Positions 23,580-32,330 are shown, counted from the first letter of the stretch. The stretch is DNA of 41,194 nucleotides from JBBQXK01 sp038251625 (GCA_038251625.1 JBBSBE010000021.1:1-41194); one strand, 5' to 3'. The notes: generated by a model not told the origin, from the letters alone. A program made the numbers and translations.

Positions 23580-26126
23580 TTGCTGCGATTCATCACCTCT
23601 TTCTTCGGCGGGATCTTCAGTGCGATCACGCTGGGGCTGTTCTTCGTGGCGCTGGCCATCGGGGCGGTTTTCTACATGTACAGCCGCGACTTGCCGAGCC
23701 ATGAGCGGTTGGCGCAATACGCGCCGCCGACGATCAGCCGGATCTATTCGGGCGAGGGCCGCCTGATGGACGAATTTGCCCGCGAACGGCGGATCTTTGC
23801 GCCCATCGAGGAAATTCCCGATCTGGTGAAGAACGCCTTCATTTCGGCGGAAGACAAGAATTTCTACCAGCATCACGGCTATGACGCGCGCGGGATCGCG
23901 GCTGCGGCATATGAGGCGATCCGCACGCGGGGCAAGACGGTGCGCGGCGCTTCCACCATCACGCAGCAGGTGATGAAGAACTTCCTTCTGGGGGGCGAGC
24001 GGACGGGCGAGCGCAAGATCAAGGAGATCATCCTTGCCACGCGGATCGAGGAGGTGCTGACCAAGGACAAGATCCTTGAGCTTTACCTCAACGAGATCTT
24101 CCTTGGAAAGAACAGCTATGGCGTGGCTGCCGCCGCGCAGACCTATTTCAACAAGATCCTGACCGAGCTTTCCCCGGCAGAGGCCGCGATGCTGGCCGCG
24201 ATGCCGCAGGCGCCGTCGAAATACGATCCGGTGACGGCAAAAGACAGGGTGACCGAGCGGCGCAACTATGTGCTGCGCGAGATGCGGCAGAACGGGTACA
24301 TCGACGAGGCCGCCTATCAGGAAGCGCGCGCCGAGCCTTTGCGCACCGTGCAGAACGGCGATTATCCGTCCTTCCGCGAGGCGCTGCCGCCGCGCGACTA
24401 TTTCACCGAGGAGATCGCACGCCAGCTTTCCGCGTCGTTCGGCGAAGAGGAATTCTACGGCGGGGGTCTGACCATCCGCGCCACGGTGGACCCCGAGTTG
24501 CAGACCGCCGCTGCCGCCGCGCTGCGGACCGCGCTGGAGAAGTACGACCGTGGCCTTGGCATCTGGCGGGGCACGCGCAAGACGATCGAGGATGCCAGGC
24601 TTGGGTCCGAGGCGGACTGGCGCGCGGCGCTGGCCGAGGTGGACGTGCCGCGCGACATCGCGGGCTGGTTTCCCGCGGTGGTGCTGGAGGTCGGCGAGAA
24701 GGCGGCACGCATCGGGATCGAGGCGGTGGCCGAGGACGCGGACGGCCATTTCATCCCGGCAGAGGATGTGACCTGGGCGCGCAAGCGGCAGGCCGACGGA
24801 CGGCTGGGGCCGAAGGCGCGGACGCCGGGCAATCTGGTGTCGGTCGGCGATGTGGTGCTGGTGCGGGCCGTGACCGAAAAGGATGGCAGCTTCCGCCGCT
24901 GGTCCTTGCGGCAGGTGCCCGAAATTCAGGGCGCCTTCATGGCGATGGACGTGAATTCGGGCCGCGTGCTGGCGATGCAGGGCGGATTTTCCTATCAGAC
25001 CTCGGTCTTCAACCGCGCCACGCAGGCGCAGCGCCAGCCCGGATCATCGTTCAAGCCTTTCGTCTATGCCGCAGCGCTGGACAGCGGGTTTGCGCCCAAC
25101 ACGATCATCGTGGATGCGCCGATCGAGGTGGACACGCCGCAAGGCCTCTGGAAGCCCAAGAACGCGTCGAACAAGTTCTATGGCCCGGCGCCGATGCGGG
25201 TGGGGATTGAGCAGTCGCGCAACCTGATGACGGTGCGGATCGCGCAGGAAATCGGCATGGGCACGGTGGCGGGCTATGCCGAACGCTTCGGCGTTTATGA
25301 CCGGATGGGGCAGTTCCTGGCCAACGCGCTGGGGGCGGAGGAGACCACGCTTTTCCGCATGGTTGCGGCCTATTCGATGTTTGCCAACGGGGGTGAGCGG
25401 GTGGAGCCCACGCTGGTGGACCGCGTACAGGACCGGCGCGGCAAGACCGTCTATCGCCATGACCAGCGCATCTGCGAGGAATGCCAGCTTGCAAGCCTGG
25501 ATGCGGGCGCGTTGCCGGTGGTGCTGTCCAAGCGCGAGCGGGTGATGGATGCGATCACCGCCTACCAGCTGACCTCGATGCTGCAGGGCGTGATCACCAA
25601 CGGCACGGGGCGCGGCGTGAACCTGCCGGTTCCGGTTGCGGGCAAGACGGGCACCACGAACGACGCCAAGGACGTGTGGTTCGTGGGCTATACGTCGAAC
25701 ATCGCGGCGGGGTGCTACATCGGCTATGACCAGCCGCGATCGCTGGGCGGGGCATCGGGCGGGGGCACCTGCGCGCCGGTCTTTCAGGCGTTCATGGAAG
25801 TGGCCGTGCAGAAATACGGCGGGTCGAGGTTTGCCGTGCCACCGGGGGGCTATTTCAAGAAGATCGACCGCTTTACCGGGAACGTGCTGCCCGACGATGC
25901 GTCGGGGCCCAATGTCGTGGCGGAATACTTCCGCGAGGGCGAGGATGCGCTGGCCTCGCTCGGGTTCATCGTGGATGGCGGCTTCGGGATCGGATCGAAC
26001 CTTCCGCTTTTCGACTATGGCGAAACGGATGGCAGCGATTCGTCGGTCGTGACCTCGACGGGCGCGACCAAGGTGATCCCCAAGAAGGCGGATTTCGGCA
26101 CGCTGAGTTCGGGCGGTCTTTACTGA
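23580..26126 (+). CDS. mrcA: Penicillin-binding protein 1A (bifunctional glycosyltransferase/transpeptidase)
   Basis: 848 residues from the TTG at 23580, close to the usual size, with the family-typical opening LLRFITSFFGGIFS and a single membrane anchor (about 10–33). The GT51 glycosyltransferase shows AFISAEDKNFYQHHGYD, GASTITQQVMKNFLL and KDKILELYLNEIFLG. An OB-like insert lies between the two catalytic domains. The transpeptidase has the nucleophile motif SSFK (Ser489, near 25044), SRN and KTGTTNDAKDVWF. It polymerises and cross-links peptidoglycan in the periplasm. The frame is open upstream to a GTG at 23505, but that codon lies before the promoter. The C-terminal tail is rich in Gly and Ser. 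Confidence 0.95.
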   Translation: MLRFITSFFGGIFSAITLGLFFVALAIGAVFYMYSRDLPSHERLAQYAPPTISRIYSGEGRLMDEFARERRIFAPIEEIPDLVKNAFISAEDKNFYQHHGYDARGIAAAAYEAIRTRGKTVRGASTITQQVMKNFLLGGERTGERKIKEIILATRIEEVLTKDKILELYLNEIFLGKNSYGVAAAAQTYFNKILTELSPAEAAMLAAMPQAPSKYDPVTAKDRVTERRNYVLREMRQNGYIDEAAYQEARAEPLRTVQNGDYPSFREALPPRDYFTEEIARQLSASFGEEEFYGGGLTIRATVDPELQTAAAAALRTALEKYDRGLGIWRGTRKTIEDARLGSEADWRAALAEVDVPRDIAGWFPAVVLEVGEKAARIGIEAVAEDADGHFIPAEDVTWARKRQADGRLGPKARTPGNLVSVGDVVLVRAVTEKDGSFRRWSLRQVPEIQGAFMAMDVNSGRVLAMQGGFSYQTSVFNRATQAQRQPGSSFKPFVYAAALDSGFAPNTIIVDAPIEVDTPQGLWKPKNASNKFYGPAPMRVGIEQSRNLMTVRIAQEIGMGTVAGYAERFGVYDRMGQFLANALGAEETTLFRMVAAYSMFANGGERVEPTLVDRVQDRRGKTVYRHDQRICEECQLASLDAGALPVVLSKRERVMDAITAYQLTSMLQGVITNGTGRGVNLPVPVAGKTGTTNDAKDVWFVGYTSNIAAGCYIGYDQPRSLGGASGGGTCAPVFQAFMEVAVQKYGGSRFAVPPGGYFKKIDRFTGNVLPDDASGPNVVAEYFREGEDALASLGFIVDGGFGIGSNLPLFDYGETDGSDSSVVTSTGATKVIPKKADFGTLSSGGLY

Positions 26127-26127
26127 C

Positions 26128-26151
26128 GTAGGGTGGGTGCACCCACCCTAC
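26128..26151. repeat. 24-base perfect palindrome directly behind PBP1A
   Basis: GTAGGGTGGGTG is followed at once by its reverse complement CACCCACCCTAC, starting one base after the TGA. The GTAGGGTGGG head is shared with small REP-like palindromes known from many proteobacteria. It can fold as a stable hairpin in the mRNA and could also terminate transcription, though no T run follows. Confidence 0.7.
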
Positions 26152-26250
26152 CTGTGCCCGCCCGACTTGCACCCGCCCGCCGCCTTGCCCGCCCAAGCGC
26201 TTCGCGCTATCACCCCGCCCTGACCCTGCGAGCCCCGAGGACGATCCCCC

Positions 26251-27378
26251 ATGCGCGCCGAGACCGAAACCCAAGTGGAGGCCATCGAGAAAACCCTGCG
26301 TCTGCTGGCGCAGCGGATGGATCGCGAGACGGCGGCGCACCGGTTGGAGGAATTCGACGCGCTGATCGAGGCGCCGGATCTGTGGAACGACCCCGCCAGG
26401 GCGCAAAAGCTGATGCGCGAGCGGCAGGAGCTGATCGACGCCATCTCGACCTACAAGCTGATCGAGACGGGGCTGCGCGACAATGTGGAGCTGATCGAAC
26501 TTGGCGAGGCCGAGGGCGACACCGAGATCGTGACCGAAGCCGAGGCCAGCTTGCGCGCGTTGGTGGAAACCGCGCGCGAGAAGGAGCTTGAGGCGCTTCT
26601 GGACGGCGAGGCGGACGGCAACGACACCTTCCTTGAAATCAACGCTGGCGCGGGGGGCACCGAAAGCTGCGACTGGGCGGCGATGCTGGCCCGGATGTAT
26701 GTGCGTTGGGCCGAGAAGAAGGGTTACAAGGTCGAACTGCAAAGCATGTCGGACGGCGAAGAGGCGGGCATCCGTTCGGCCGCCTACAAGATCAGCGGCA
26801 AGAACGCCTATGGCTGGCTGAAGTCGGAATCGGGGGTGCACCGGCTGGTGCGCATTTCGCCCTATGACAGCGCGGCGCGGCGGCACACGTCATTTTCTTC
26901 GATCTGGGTCTATCCGGTTGTGGACGACAACATCGAGATCGAGATCCCCGACAGGGATATCCGGATCGACACCTACCGGTCCTCTGGCGCGGGCGGGCAG
27001 CACGTGAATACCACCGACTCGGCGGTGCGGATTACCCACCTGCCGACGAACATCGTCGTCACTTCCAGCATGAAATCGCAGCACCAGAACCGCGAGGTGG
27101 CGATGAACGCGCTGCGGTCGCGGCTCTATCAGCTGGAGTTGGACAAGCGGAATGCCGCGATCAACGCCCAGCACGAATCCAAAGGGGATGCGGGCTGGGG
27201 CAACCAGATCCGGTCCTATGTGCTGCAGCCCTATCAGATGGTGAAGGACTTGCGGACGGGGGTGGAAACCTCGGACACGTCCGGCGTGCTTGACGGCGAT
27301 CTGGACCGCTTCATGGCCGCGACGCTGGCGATGGATGTGGCGGGCAAGAGCCGCGCCGAGGCCAACGCCGAGGCCTGA
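26251..27378 (+). CDS. prfB: Peptide chain release factor 2
   Basis: 375 residues, recognises UGA and UAA stops on the ribosome. The GGQ peptidyl-hydrolysis motif (248–250) lies in SSGAGGQHVNTTDSAVRITH. The stop-codon-reading tripeptide sits at SPY (203–205) within VRISPYDSAARRHTSFSS; E. coli has SPF. The frame is continuous from the ATG, so the programmed +1 frameshift of the enteric gene is absent. No obvious ribosome site precedes the ATG at 26251, but the opening MRAETETQVEAIEKTLRLLAQR agrees with the family. Its end is 5 bases from the stop of the convergent MFS gene. Confidence 0.96.
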   Translation: MRAETETQVEAIEKTLRLLAQRMDRETAAHRLEEFDALIEAPDLWNDPARAQKLMRERQELIDAISTYKLIETGLRDNVELIELGEAEGDTEIVTEAEASLRALVETAREKELEALLDGEADGNDTFLEINAGAGGTESCDWAAMLARMYVRWAEKKGYKVELQSMSDGEEAGIRSAAYKISGKNAYGWLKSESGVHRLVRISPYDSAARRHTSFSSIWVYPVVDDNIEIEIPDRDIRIDTYRSSGAGGQHVNTTDSAVRITHLPTNIVVTSSMKSQHQNREVAMNALRSRLYQLELDKRNAAINAQHESKGDAGWGNQIRSYVLQPYQMVKDLRTGVETSDTSGVLDGDLDRFMAATLAMDVAGKSRAEANAEA

Positions 27379-27383
27379 TCCTG

Positions 27384-28877
27384 TCAGTTGCGGCGCAGGC
27401 CCAGCGTGGCGATCAGTGCGCCGGTTGCCGCAAAAAGCGCGGCGAGGGTTGCGATGGCCGCAAATCCCGCGCCAGTTGCCGCTCTGTGCGCCGTATCCGC
27501 AAGTCCCGGGGCAGCAAACGCGACAGGCCCGCCCGCGCGCGCATAGGCGGCGGCGGCAACGCCCCCCAGCAGCGATACGGCCAGAAGCCCGCCGAGGCGT
27601 GCGATCGCGTTGTTGATCCCTGAAGCGGCCCCCTGATCGTCATCCTCGACGGCGGCCATGACGCTGGCGGTCAGGGGGGCCACCAGTGTCGCCATGCCGA
27701 GGCCTGCAACGACCATGCAGGGCAGGATGCGGCCCCAGAAATCCCCGGCGGGCGAAAAGAGCGCAAGGCCCGCATAGGCCAGCGTGACAAGCGCGCCCCC
27801 GGTGCCGATCATCGGGCCTGCGCCGATACGGTCGGCCAGCCGGCCGGCTGGGGTGGACAGCAGGCCCACGAGGCCCGGGATCGGCAGAAGTGCCAGCGTC
27901 ACCTGCGCTTCGGGCAGGCCCCAGCCCGCAACCGCCGTCATCGGCAGGTAGAAAAGGATCGCGGACAGCGCGAACCAAAGGCAGAACGTGGCTGCGTTGA
28001 TGCTTGCAAACGCACGGTTGCGAAAGAGGGCGAGGCGCAGCATCGGCGCCTCCGCGCGGGTTTCATGCCAGATGAACAGCCCCAGGATTGCGGCGCCGGG
28101 AACGGCCAGGGACACGCGCCCTTGCGTCAGGGCGGCGGTCAGCAGGGCGAGGCCGGTGGTGGCCAGCATGGCGCCCACCCAGTCGACCCGCGTGCCGGGG
28201 CGTCCGGCATCGCGGCGGACATGGCGGCGCAGAAGCGCCAGCGCGCCGATGCCGAGCGGCAGGTTGATCGCAAAGAGCAGCCGCCAGGCCCAATCGGGGC
28301 CGAGGCTGACGACGAGGCCGCCGAGGATGGGCCCCGAGGCTGTGGTCATCGCCGAGGCCGAGGCCCAGATGCCGAGGGCCCGGCCGCGTTCGGCGCGCGG
28401 ATAGGTGCGGGCGACCAGCGCCATCGAGCCCGGCACCATCGCCCCCGCGCTGACGCCTTGCAGAAGGCGCGCGGCAACGAGGGTGGATGCGTTGGGGGCA
28501 AGGGCGCAGGCAACCGATGCCGCGACGAACCCTGCAATGCCAAGGCCGAAGACGCGCGCCACCCCGAAACGGTCACCCATCGCGCCGCCGGTGAGGACGA
28601 GTGCTGCCAGCGCCAGAAGGTAGGCGCTGCCGATCCACTGCGCGGCCGTCAGGCTGGCGCCGAGGTCGGCGCGGATCGAGGGCAGGGCGATGGCGGTGAC
28701 GGAACTGTCGATGAAGCCCATCGACGAGGCGAGGATCGCTGCGGCAAGCAGCCAACCGCGCGCCGCGGGATCGCAAAGGGCGGGGGCAAAGACAGGGGCT
28801 ACAGGTGCCCCGACGGCGGATGGTTCAACGGAAACGGGCGCGGGAAGGGTTTCCTGCGCCCGTTCACCTTGGTCCAC
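27384..28877 (-). CDS. MFS transporter, DHA2-type (14 membrane segments)
   Basis: 497 residues, hydrophobic throughout, with roughly fourteen segments. DHA2 signatures are GFIDSSVTAIALPSIRADLG (TM1), GGAMGDRFGVARVFGLG (loop 2–3) and RLLQGVSAGAMVPGSMALVA (TM4–5), and the glycine-rich motif C region SGPILGGLVVSLG. Such carriers export drugs or metabolites with protons. The GTG start at 28877 lies 12 bases behind the bactofilin stop, so the gene likely shares the transcript of the bactofilin and M23 genes. The cytoplasmic leader before TM1 (about 40 residues, Pro/Ala-rich) is longer than usual, so a later start is possible. Confidence 0.85.
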   Translation of the reverse strand: MDQGERAQETLPAPVSVEPSAVGAPVAPVFAPALCDPAARGWLLAAAILASSMGFIDSSVTAIALPSIRADLGASLTAAQWIGSAYLLALAALVLTGGAMGDRFGVARVFGLGIAGFVAASVACALAPNASTLVAARLLQGVSAGAMVPGSMALVARTYPRAERGRALGIWASASAMTTASGPILGGLVVSLGPDWAWRLLFAINLPLGIGALALLRRHVRRDAGRPGTRVDWVGAMLATTGLALLTAALTQGRVSLAVPGAAILGLFIWHETRAEAPMLRLALFRNRAFASINAATFCLWFALSAILFYLPMTAVAGWGLPEAQVTLALLPIPGLVGLLSTPAGRLADRIGAGPMIGTGGALVTLAYAGLALFSPAGDFWGRILPCMVVAGLGMATLVAPLTASVMAAVEDDDQGAASGINNAIARLGGLLAVSLLGGVAAAAYARAGGPVAFAAPGLADTAHRAATGAGFAAIATLAALFAATGALIATLGLRRN

Positions 28878-28889
28878 GGGAAGGCCGCG

Positions 28890-29414
28890 TCAGGCTTCTG
28901 CGGTCTTTGGTGCCGCTGCGGGTGCGGCTGCCTGCATCGTTGGCGGCGGTGTGACCGGACGACCCGACGCAAGCGGGTCTTCCTGACGCTGGACCGAGCC
29001 CTCGAAATGGGCGCCGCTTTCGATCGCGATTGTCTTGTGGATGATGTCACCCTCGACCCGCGCGGTGGAGGTGAGGCGCACCTTAAGGCCGCGCACACGG
29101 CCCACGACGCGACCGTTCACCACGATATCATCGGCCACGATCTCGCCCCGGATGGTGGCCGTTTCGCCGACCGTCAGAAGATGGGCGCGGATGTCACCCT
29201 CGACCGTGCCTTCCACCTGGATATCGCCCGAGGTGCGCAGATTGCCGGTGATCGTGAGATCGGACGAAAGGACAGAAGGCGAGACCTTGCCCTTGGGCGC
29301 GGGAGGCGCTGAGAAATCCATCGGTGGTTTTGTCATGGCCCCTTCCGGCGCTTTTGGCTTGTCATTGTCGGCCTGCTTGGGGCCGGGCTCGTTGATTCGG
29401 CTCTTAGAAAACAT
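28890..29414 (-). CDS. bacA: Bactofilin
   Basis: 174 residues. A disordered Pro/Lys-rich leader (1–45) and a short Ala/Pro tail flank the bactofilin core (about 46–140), a run of short beta-strands reading SSDLTITGNLRTSGDIQVEGTVEGDI and GEIVADDIVVNGRVVG. Bactofilins polymerise without nucleotide into filaments at the membrane and recruit wall enzymes. The start overlaps the end of the M23 peptidase gene by 11 bases, so the two are probably made together. No membrane-targeting helix is obvious at the N-terminus (MFSKSRINEPG), which is unlike bactofilins with a short hydrophobic tip. Confidence 0.92.
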   Translation of the reverse strand: MFSKSRINEPGPKQADNDKPKAPEGAMTKPPMDFSAPPAPKGKVSPSVLSSDLTITGNLRTSGDIQVEGTVEGDIRAHLLTVGETATIRGEIVADDIVVNGRVVGRVRGLKVRLTSTARVEGDIIHKTIAIESGAHFEGSVQRQEDPLASGRPVTPPPTMQAAAPAAAPKTAEA

Positions 29415-30741
29415 CTTTCGCTGCCCTGATGAAGGTCATGGGATTGACGGCTGTGCCGTTGCTCCGCACCTCGTAGTGAAGATGGGTGCCGGTGGAGCGA
29501 CCGGAAGAACCCATATCACCGATCCGTTCGCCGCGCGATACCCTTTGGCCAACAGAAACGCGGATTTGCGACAGATGGGCGTAACGTGTCTCAAGACCAA
29601 GCTGGTGTTCGATCTTGATCAGGCGGCCATAGCCGTTGTCCCAGCTTGCATAGCTGACCACGCCATCGGCGGTGGCATAGACCGGCGTGCCGGTGGAGGC
29701 GGCAAAATCGGTGCCTTCGTGCATCCGGGTCCCGGCGCCCTTGGGGTCGCGGCGGAAGCCGAAGCCGCTGGTGAAGCGGAACGACGATTTAACCGGAATG
29801 GCGAAGGGCGTTTTCTGCGCGGCCAGACGGTAGAGGTTCATCTGGTCGAGGCTTTTCAGGATCGCGCTCGCCCGCGTCGCTTCGGGCGACGGCGGCACAC
29901 CCGGTGTCAGAAGGGCGGCACCGAGCGGGCCGCCGGTGCCGGAATACCCCCGCTTGATGCTGCGCAGAAGATCGTCGGGCGACAGGCCCGCCGCACGGAA
30001 CATCCGGTCGAGCGGTTCCATCGAGACGGTAACCGCCTCTTCCAGTTCGGCAAAAATCTCATCGTTGCGGGCGGCCACGGCGCGTTGCGCGGCCTCGGAT
30101 TCGGCGACCGCATCTCGCGCGGCAAGGGCCACGGTCGCCATCTCGTCGCGCTCTTCCGCCGTGCCCGCAAGCGCGTCTGACAAAAGCGTCAGCGTGGCCA
30201 CGGTATCGTTGGCGCGGGTTGTGGCGTTCTGCGAGGATCCCGTCTCGCGCTTCAGCGTCACGGCAAGGGCGGCCGATTGCTCGCGCGCCTCATCGCGTTC
30301 CTTGATCGTGCGGCGCAGGGTGTTCTGGATCACCTCGATCCCGGTTTCCAGCTCCTTGCGGCTATCTTCGCTGGCCAGAAGCCGCCCCTGCATGGCCGAT
30401 ACTTCGGCAAGCGCGAGGTTGAAGCGGTCTTGTGCACCCGCCGCCTCTTCCGCGCGCAGGTCGCGGTCGTTCGACAGTGCGATCAGGCGTTTTTCAAACA
30501 TTTCCTGCTGGCGCATGGATTGTTCGCGCGCATCGCCCGCGCCGATCGAATCCATCAGGACGATGGACGTGGCGATGATCGTCCAGCCAAGGATCATGCT
30601 CAGCCCCACGATGCCCACGGCCTGGGTCAAGGGGTGCAGCCGGATGAAGCGCGTGGTTGCATCGGACTTCAGAAACAGCCGCTGTTCGGGCAGGCGACGC
30701 TCTAACGCGGCGTTCACCTTGTACGATAGGCGTCTTATCAC
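29404..30741 (-). CDS. DUF5930/M23 family metallopeptidase (LytM-type)
   Basis: 445 residues, GTG start. One membrane helix (about 42–64) follows a basic leader; a long coiled coil (about 70–250) then gives way to the LytM zinc peptidase domain. The catalytic residues are MHEGTDFAAS (His near 341 and Asp), RYAHLSQ, and THLHYEVRSNG (HxH near 420), all intact, so it should cleave peptidoglycan crosslinks. The N-terminal part matches DUF5930, a domain of alphaproteobacterial M23 proteins. The gene overlaps the bactofilin gene by 11 bases, and pairing of an M23 enzyme with a bactofilin is known from several bacteria where it controls cell shape. Confidence 0.92.
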   Translation of the reverse strand: MIRRLSYKVNAALERRLPEQRLFLKSDATTRFIRLHPLTQAVGIVGLSMILGWTIIATSIVLMDSIGAGDAREQSMRQQEMFEKRLIALSNDRDLRAEEAAGAQDRFNLALAEVSAMQGRLLASEDSRKELETGIEVIQNTLRRTIKERDEAREQSAALAVTLKRETGSSQNATTRANDTVATLTLLSDALAGTAEERDEMATVALAARDAVAESEAAQRAVAARNDEIFAELEEAVTVSMEPLDRMFRAAGLSPDDLLRSIKRGYSGTGGPLGAALLTPGVPPSPEATRASAILKSLDQMNLYRLAAQKTPFAIPVKSSFRFTSGFGFRRDPKGAGTRMHEGTDFAASTGTPVYATADGVVSYASWDNGYGRLIKIEHQLGLETRYAHLSQIRVSVGQRVSRGERIGDMGSSGRSTGTHLHYEVRSNGTAVNPMTFIRAAKDVF

Positions 30742-30897
30742 GTGCGAGTTTCCCGTTCTTTTTTCCGCAAGGGCGTGGTGTCACGCCCCTGTCCCCCGGC
30801 TTTGGTTTTGCCAAGCGCGGCGGGCCCTTGCAATGGCTTTGGCCGCTGCACCGCCCGTGTCGGCGGCATGGCGCGTGGAGTGGCGAGAAACCGCCGA

Positions 30898-31725
30898 TCA
30901 GGGGGTGTCCTGCGACGCAGACTCTGCAAGGGGCCAGTAGAAATCGGGGGGCAGACCAGCCTCGGCGCGTTTTTCGGTGTTGAAGGGGGGCTTCAGCGAC
31001 CCGTGAAAATAGCGCCGCACAAGGGCGTGGAAGGTGTCCTTGGGGTCAAGCCCGTCCTTCCCACAAAGCCAGTTGAACCATTTCGAACCGTAGGCGACAT
31101 GCGCCACCTCTTCCGCATAGATCGTATTGAGCGCCGCAACCGCCTGCGCGTCGCCCGCAGCCTCGAACGCGGCGATCATGCCGGGGGTCACATCAAGGCC
31201 CCGCGCCTCCAGCACCATGGGCACGACGGCAAGGCGGCCCATCAGATCATCGGCGGTATCTTCAGCGGCGCGCCACATGCCCGCATGCGCGGGCAGGGCG
31301 CCGTAATGGCTGCCGTTCGCCTCAAGACAATCGCACATCAGGTTGAAATGTTTTGATTCCTCATCCGCCGCCTGCACCCAGTCATCATAGAATCCGGGGG
31401 GCATGGCGGTATCGGTGAAGCGGGCGATCACGTCCCAGTGCAGATCGACGGCGTTCAGTTCGATATGGGCCACCGCGTGCAAAAGCGCCTGACGTCCCGG
31501 CCCGGTGCCGGGGCGCCGACGCGGCATGTCGCGCGGCGAAAGAAGCGCTGGGGCCGCCGGCCGCGCCGGGCTGCCCGGTGGGGCGGCGTGACCAACGGGG
31601 ATCGGGCTGCCAGAGGCGCGCGCGGCACGCCACGCGGCGGCATGAGCGCGCGACAGCGCGGCCTTGGCGCGGCCATCGGCGGTTGAAAGCACCTCGACCG
31701 CCATGGCCGCAAGCGTGGCCGTCAC
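30898..31725 (-). CDS. DUF455 ferritin-like di-iron protein
   Basis: 275 residues. A Pro/Arg-rich N-terminal segment (up to about 80) precedes a four-helix domain with di-iron ligands HIELNAVDLHWD, ADEESKHF and YAEEVAHVAYGSKW (two ExxH-like pairs). This is DUF455, a family related to the MiaE and rubrerythrin folds, with no firmly known reaction. The GTG start overlaps the stop of the Bcp peroxiredoxin gene (31722–31725, GTGA), so translation is coupled with an enzyme that removes peroxides. The leader is odd for the family and may be a linker. Confidence 0.85.
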   Translation of the reverse strand: MTATLAAMAVEVLSTADGRAKAALSRAHAAAWRAARASGSPIPVGHAAPPGSPARPAAPALLSPRDMPRRRPGTGPGRQALLHAVAHIELNAVDLHWDVIARFTDTAMPPGFYDDWVQAADEESKHFNLMCDCLEANGSHYGALPAHAGMWRAAEDTADDLMGRLAVVPMVLEARGLDVTPGMIAAFEAAGDAQAVAALNTIYAEEVAHVAYGSKWFNWLCGKDGLDPKDTFHALVRRYFHGSLKPPFNTEKRAEAGLPPDFYWPLAESASQDTP

Positions 31726-32189
31726 AGCGCCTCGGCGGCTGCCAGCACCTCGGCTGCGTGGCCCTTGACGCTGACCTTGGGCCAGACACGCGCCACCTTT
31801 CCGGTGCCGTCGATCAGAAACGTCGTGCGTTCGACGCCCATATACGTCTTGCCGTACATGCTTTTCTCGACCCAGGTGCCGTAGTCCTCGCAGGTATGGC
31901 CGGTCTCATCCGACACCAGCATGATGCGCAGACCGTGCTTCTTGCAGAACTTGTCATGCGCTTTCACGCTGTCTTTCGAGATCCCGATGACGGTGGTTCC
32001 GGCGCCGGCGAATTCCGCCATGCGGGCGGTGAAATCCAGCGCCTCGGTGGTGCAACCGGGCGTGTCATCCTTGGGGTAGAAGTAAAGCACCACCTTGCCG
32101 GGCTGCAGCGAGGACAGCGTCAAGCTGTTGCCACCATCGCGGGGCAGGGTGAAATCGGGGGCGGAATGGCCTTCGGTGACGGATGGCAT
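31722..32189 (-). CDS. bcp: Bcp/PrxQ-type peroxiredoxin
   Basis: 155 residues, thioredoxin fold, no signal peptide. It reduces hydroperoxides in the cytoplasm. The peroxidatic Cys46 lies in YPKDDTPGCTTEALDF, with Thr and Arg partners (Arg121). The position five residues later, where E. coli Bcp has its resolving cysteine, is Leu51. Two other cysteines (Cys82, Cys100) exist, so it may be an atypical 2-Cys or a 1-Cys enzyme. The start at 32189 has AGGAG 6 bases upstream; the longer open frame to 32453 is not supported. It overlaps the DUF455 gene. Confidence 0.93.
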   Translation of the reverse strand: MPSVTEGHSAPDFTLPRDGGNSLTLSSLQPGKVVLYFYPKDDTPGCTTEALDFTARMAEFAGAGTTVIGISKDSVKAHDKFCKKHGLRIMLVSDETGHTCEDYGTWVEKSMYGKTYMGVERTTFLIDGTGKVARVWPKVSVKGHAAEVLAAAEAL

Positions 32190-32330
32190 GGGAACTCCTG
32201 CTGCTGTGGGGTCCGGCTTTGTGATAGCCGGGGTGCTTGGCGTTCTAGTTGCCTTCGGGCAAAGATAAAGGCAACCCGCGCCCTGCACACCCCGGGTTTT
32301 CGGCGGGCAGGTCAGACGGACGGGAGAGGC

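Noticed and set aside
26251..26400. Programmed frameshift in prfB
   Set aside because: The frame is continuous from the ATG with no internal stop, so there is no frameshift to invoke.
30771..30788. Hairpin GGGCGTG-GTGT-CACGCCC before the M23 gene
   Set aside because: The stem is perfect but no T run follows on either strand, and a role as terminator of the DUF455 gene or an attenuator of the M23 gene cannot be shown.
31578..32330. Long upstream extension of the AsmA-like gene
   Set aside because: It is open in frame but overlaps bcp and DUF455 on the opposite strand, has no ribosome site and carries composition of antisense noise; the start at 32331 has a site and the family-like leader.
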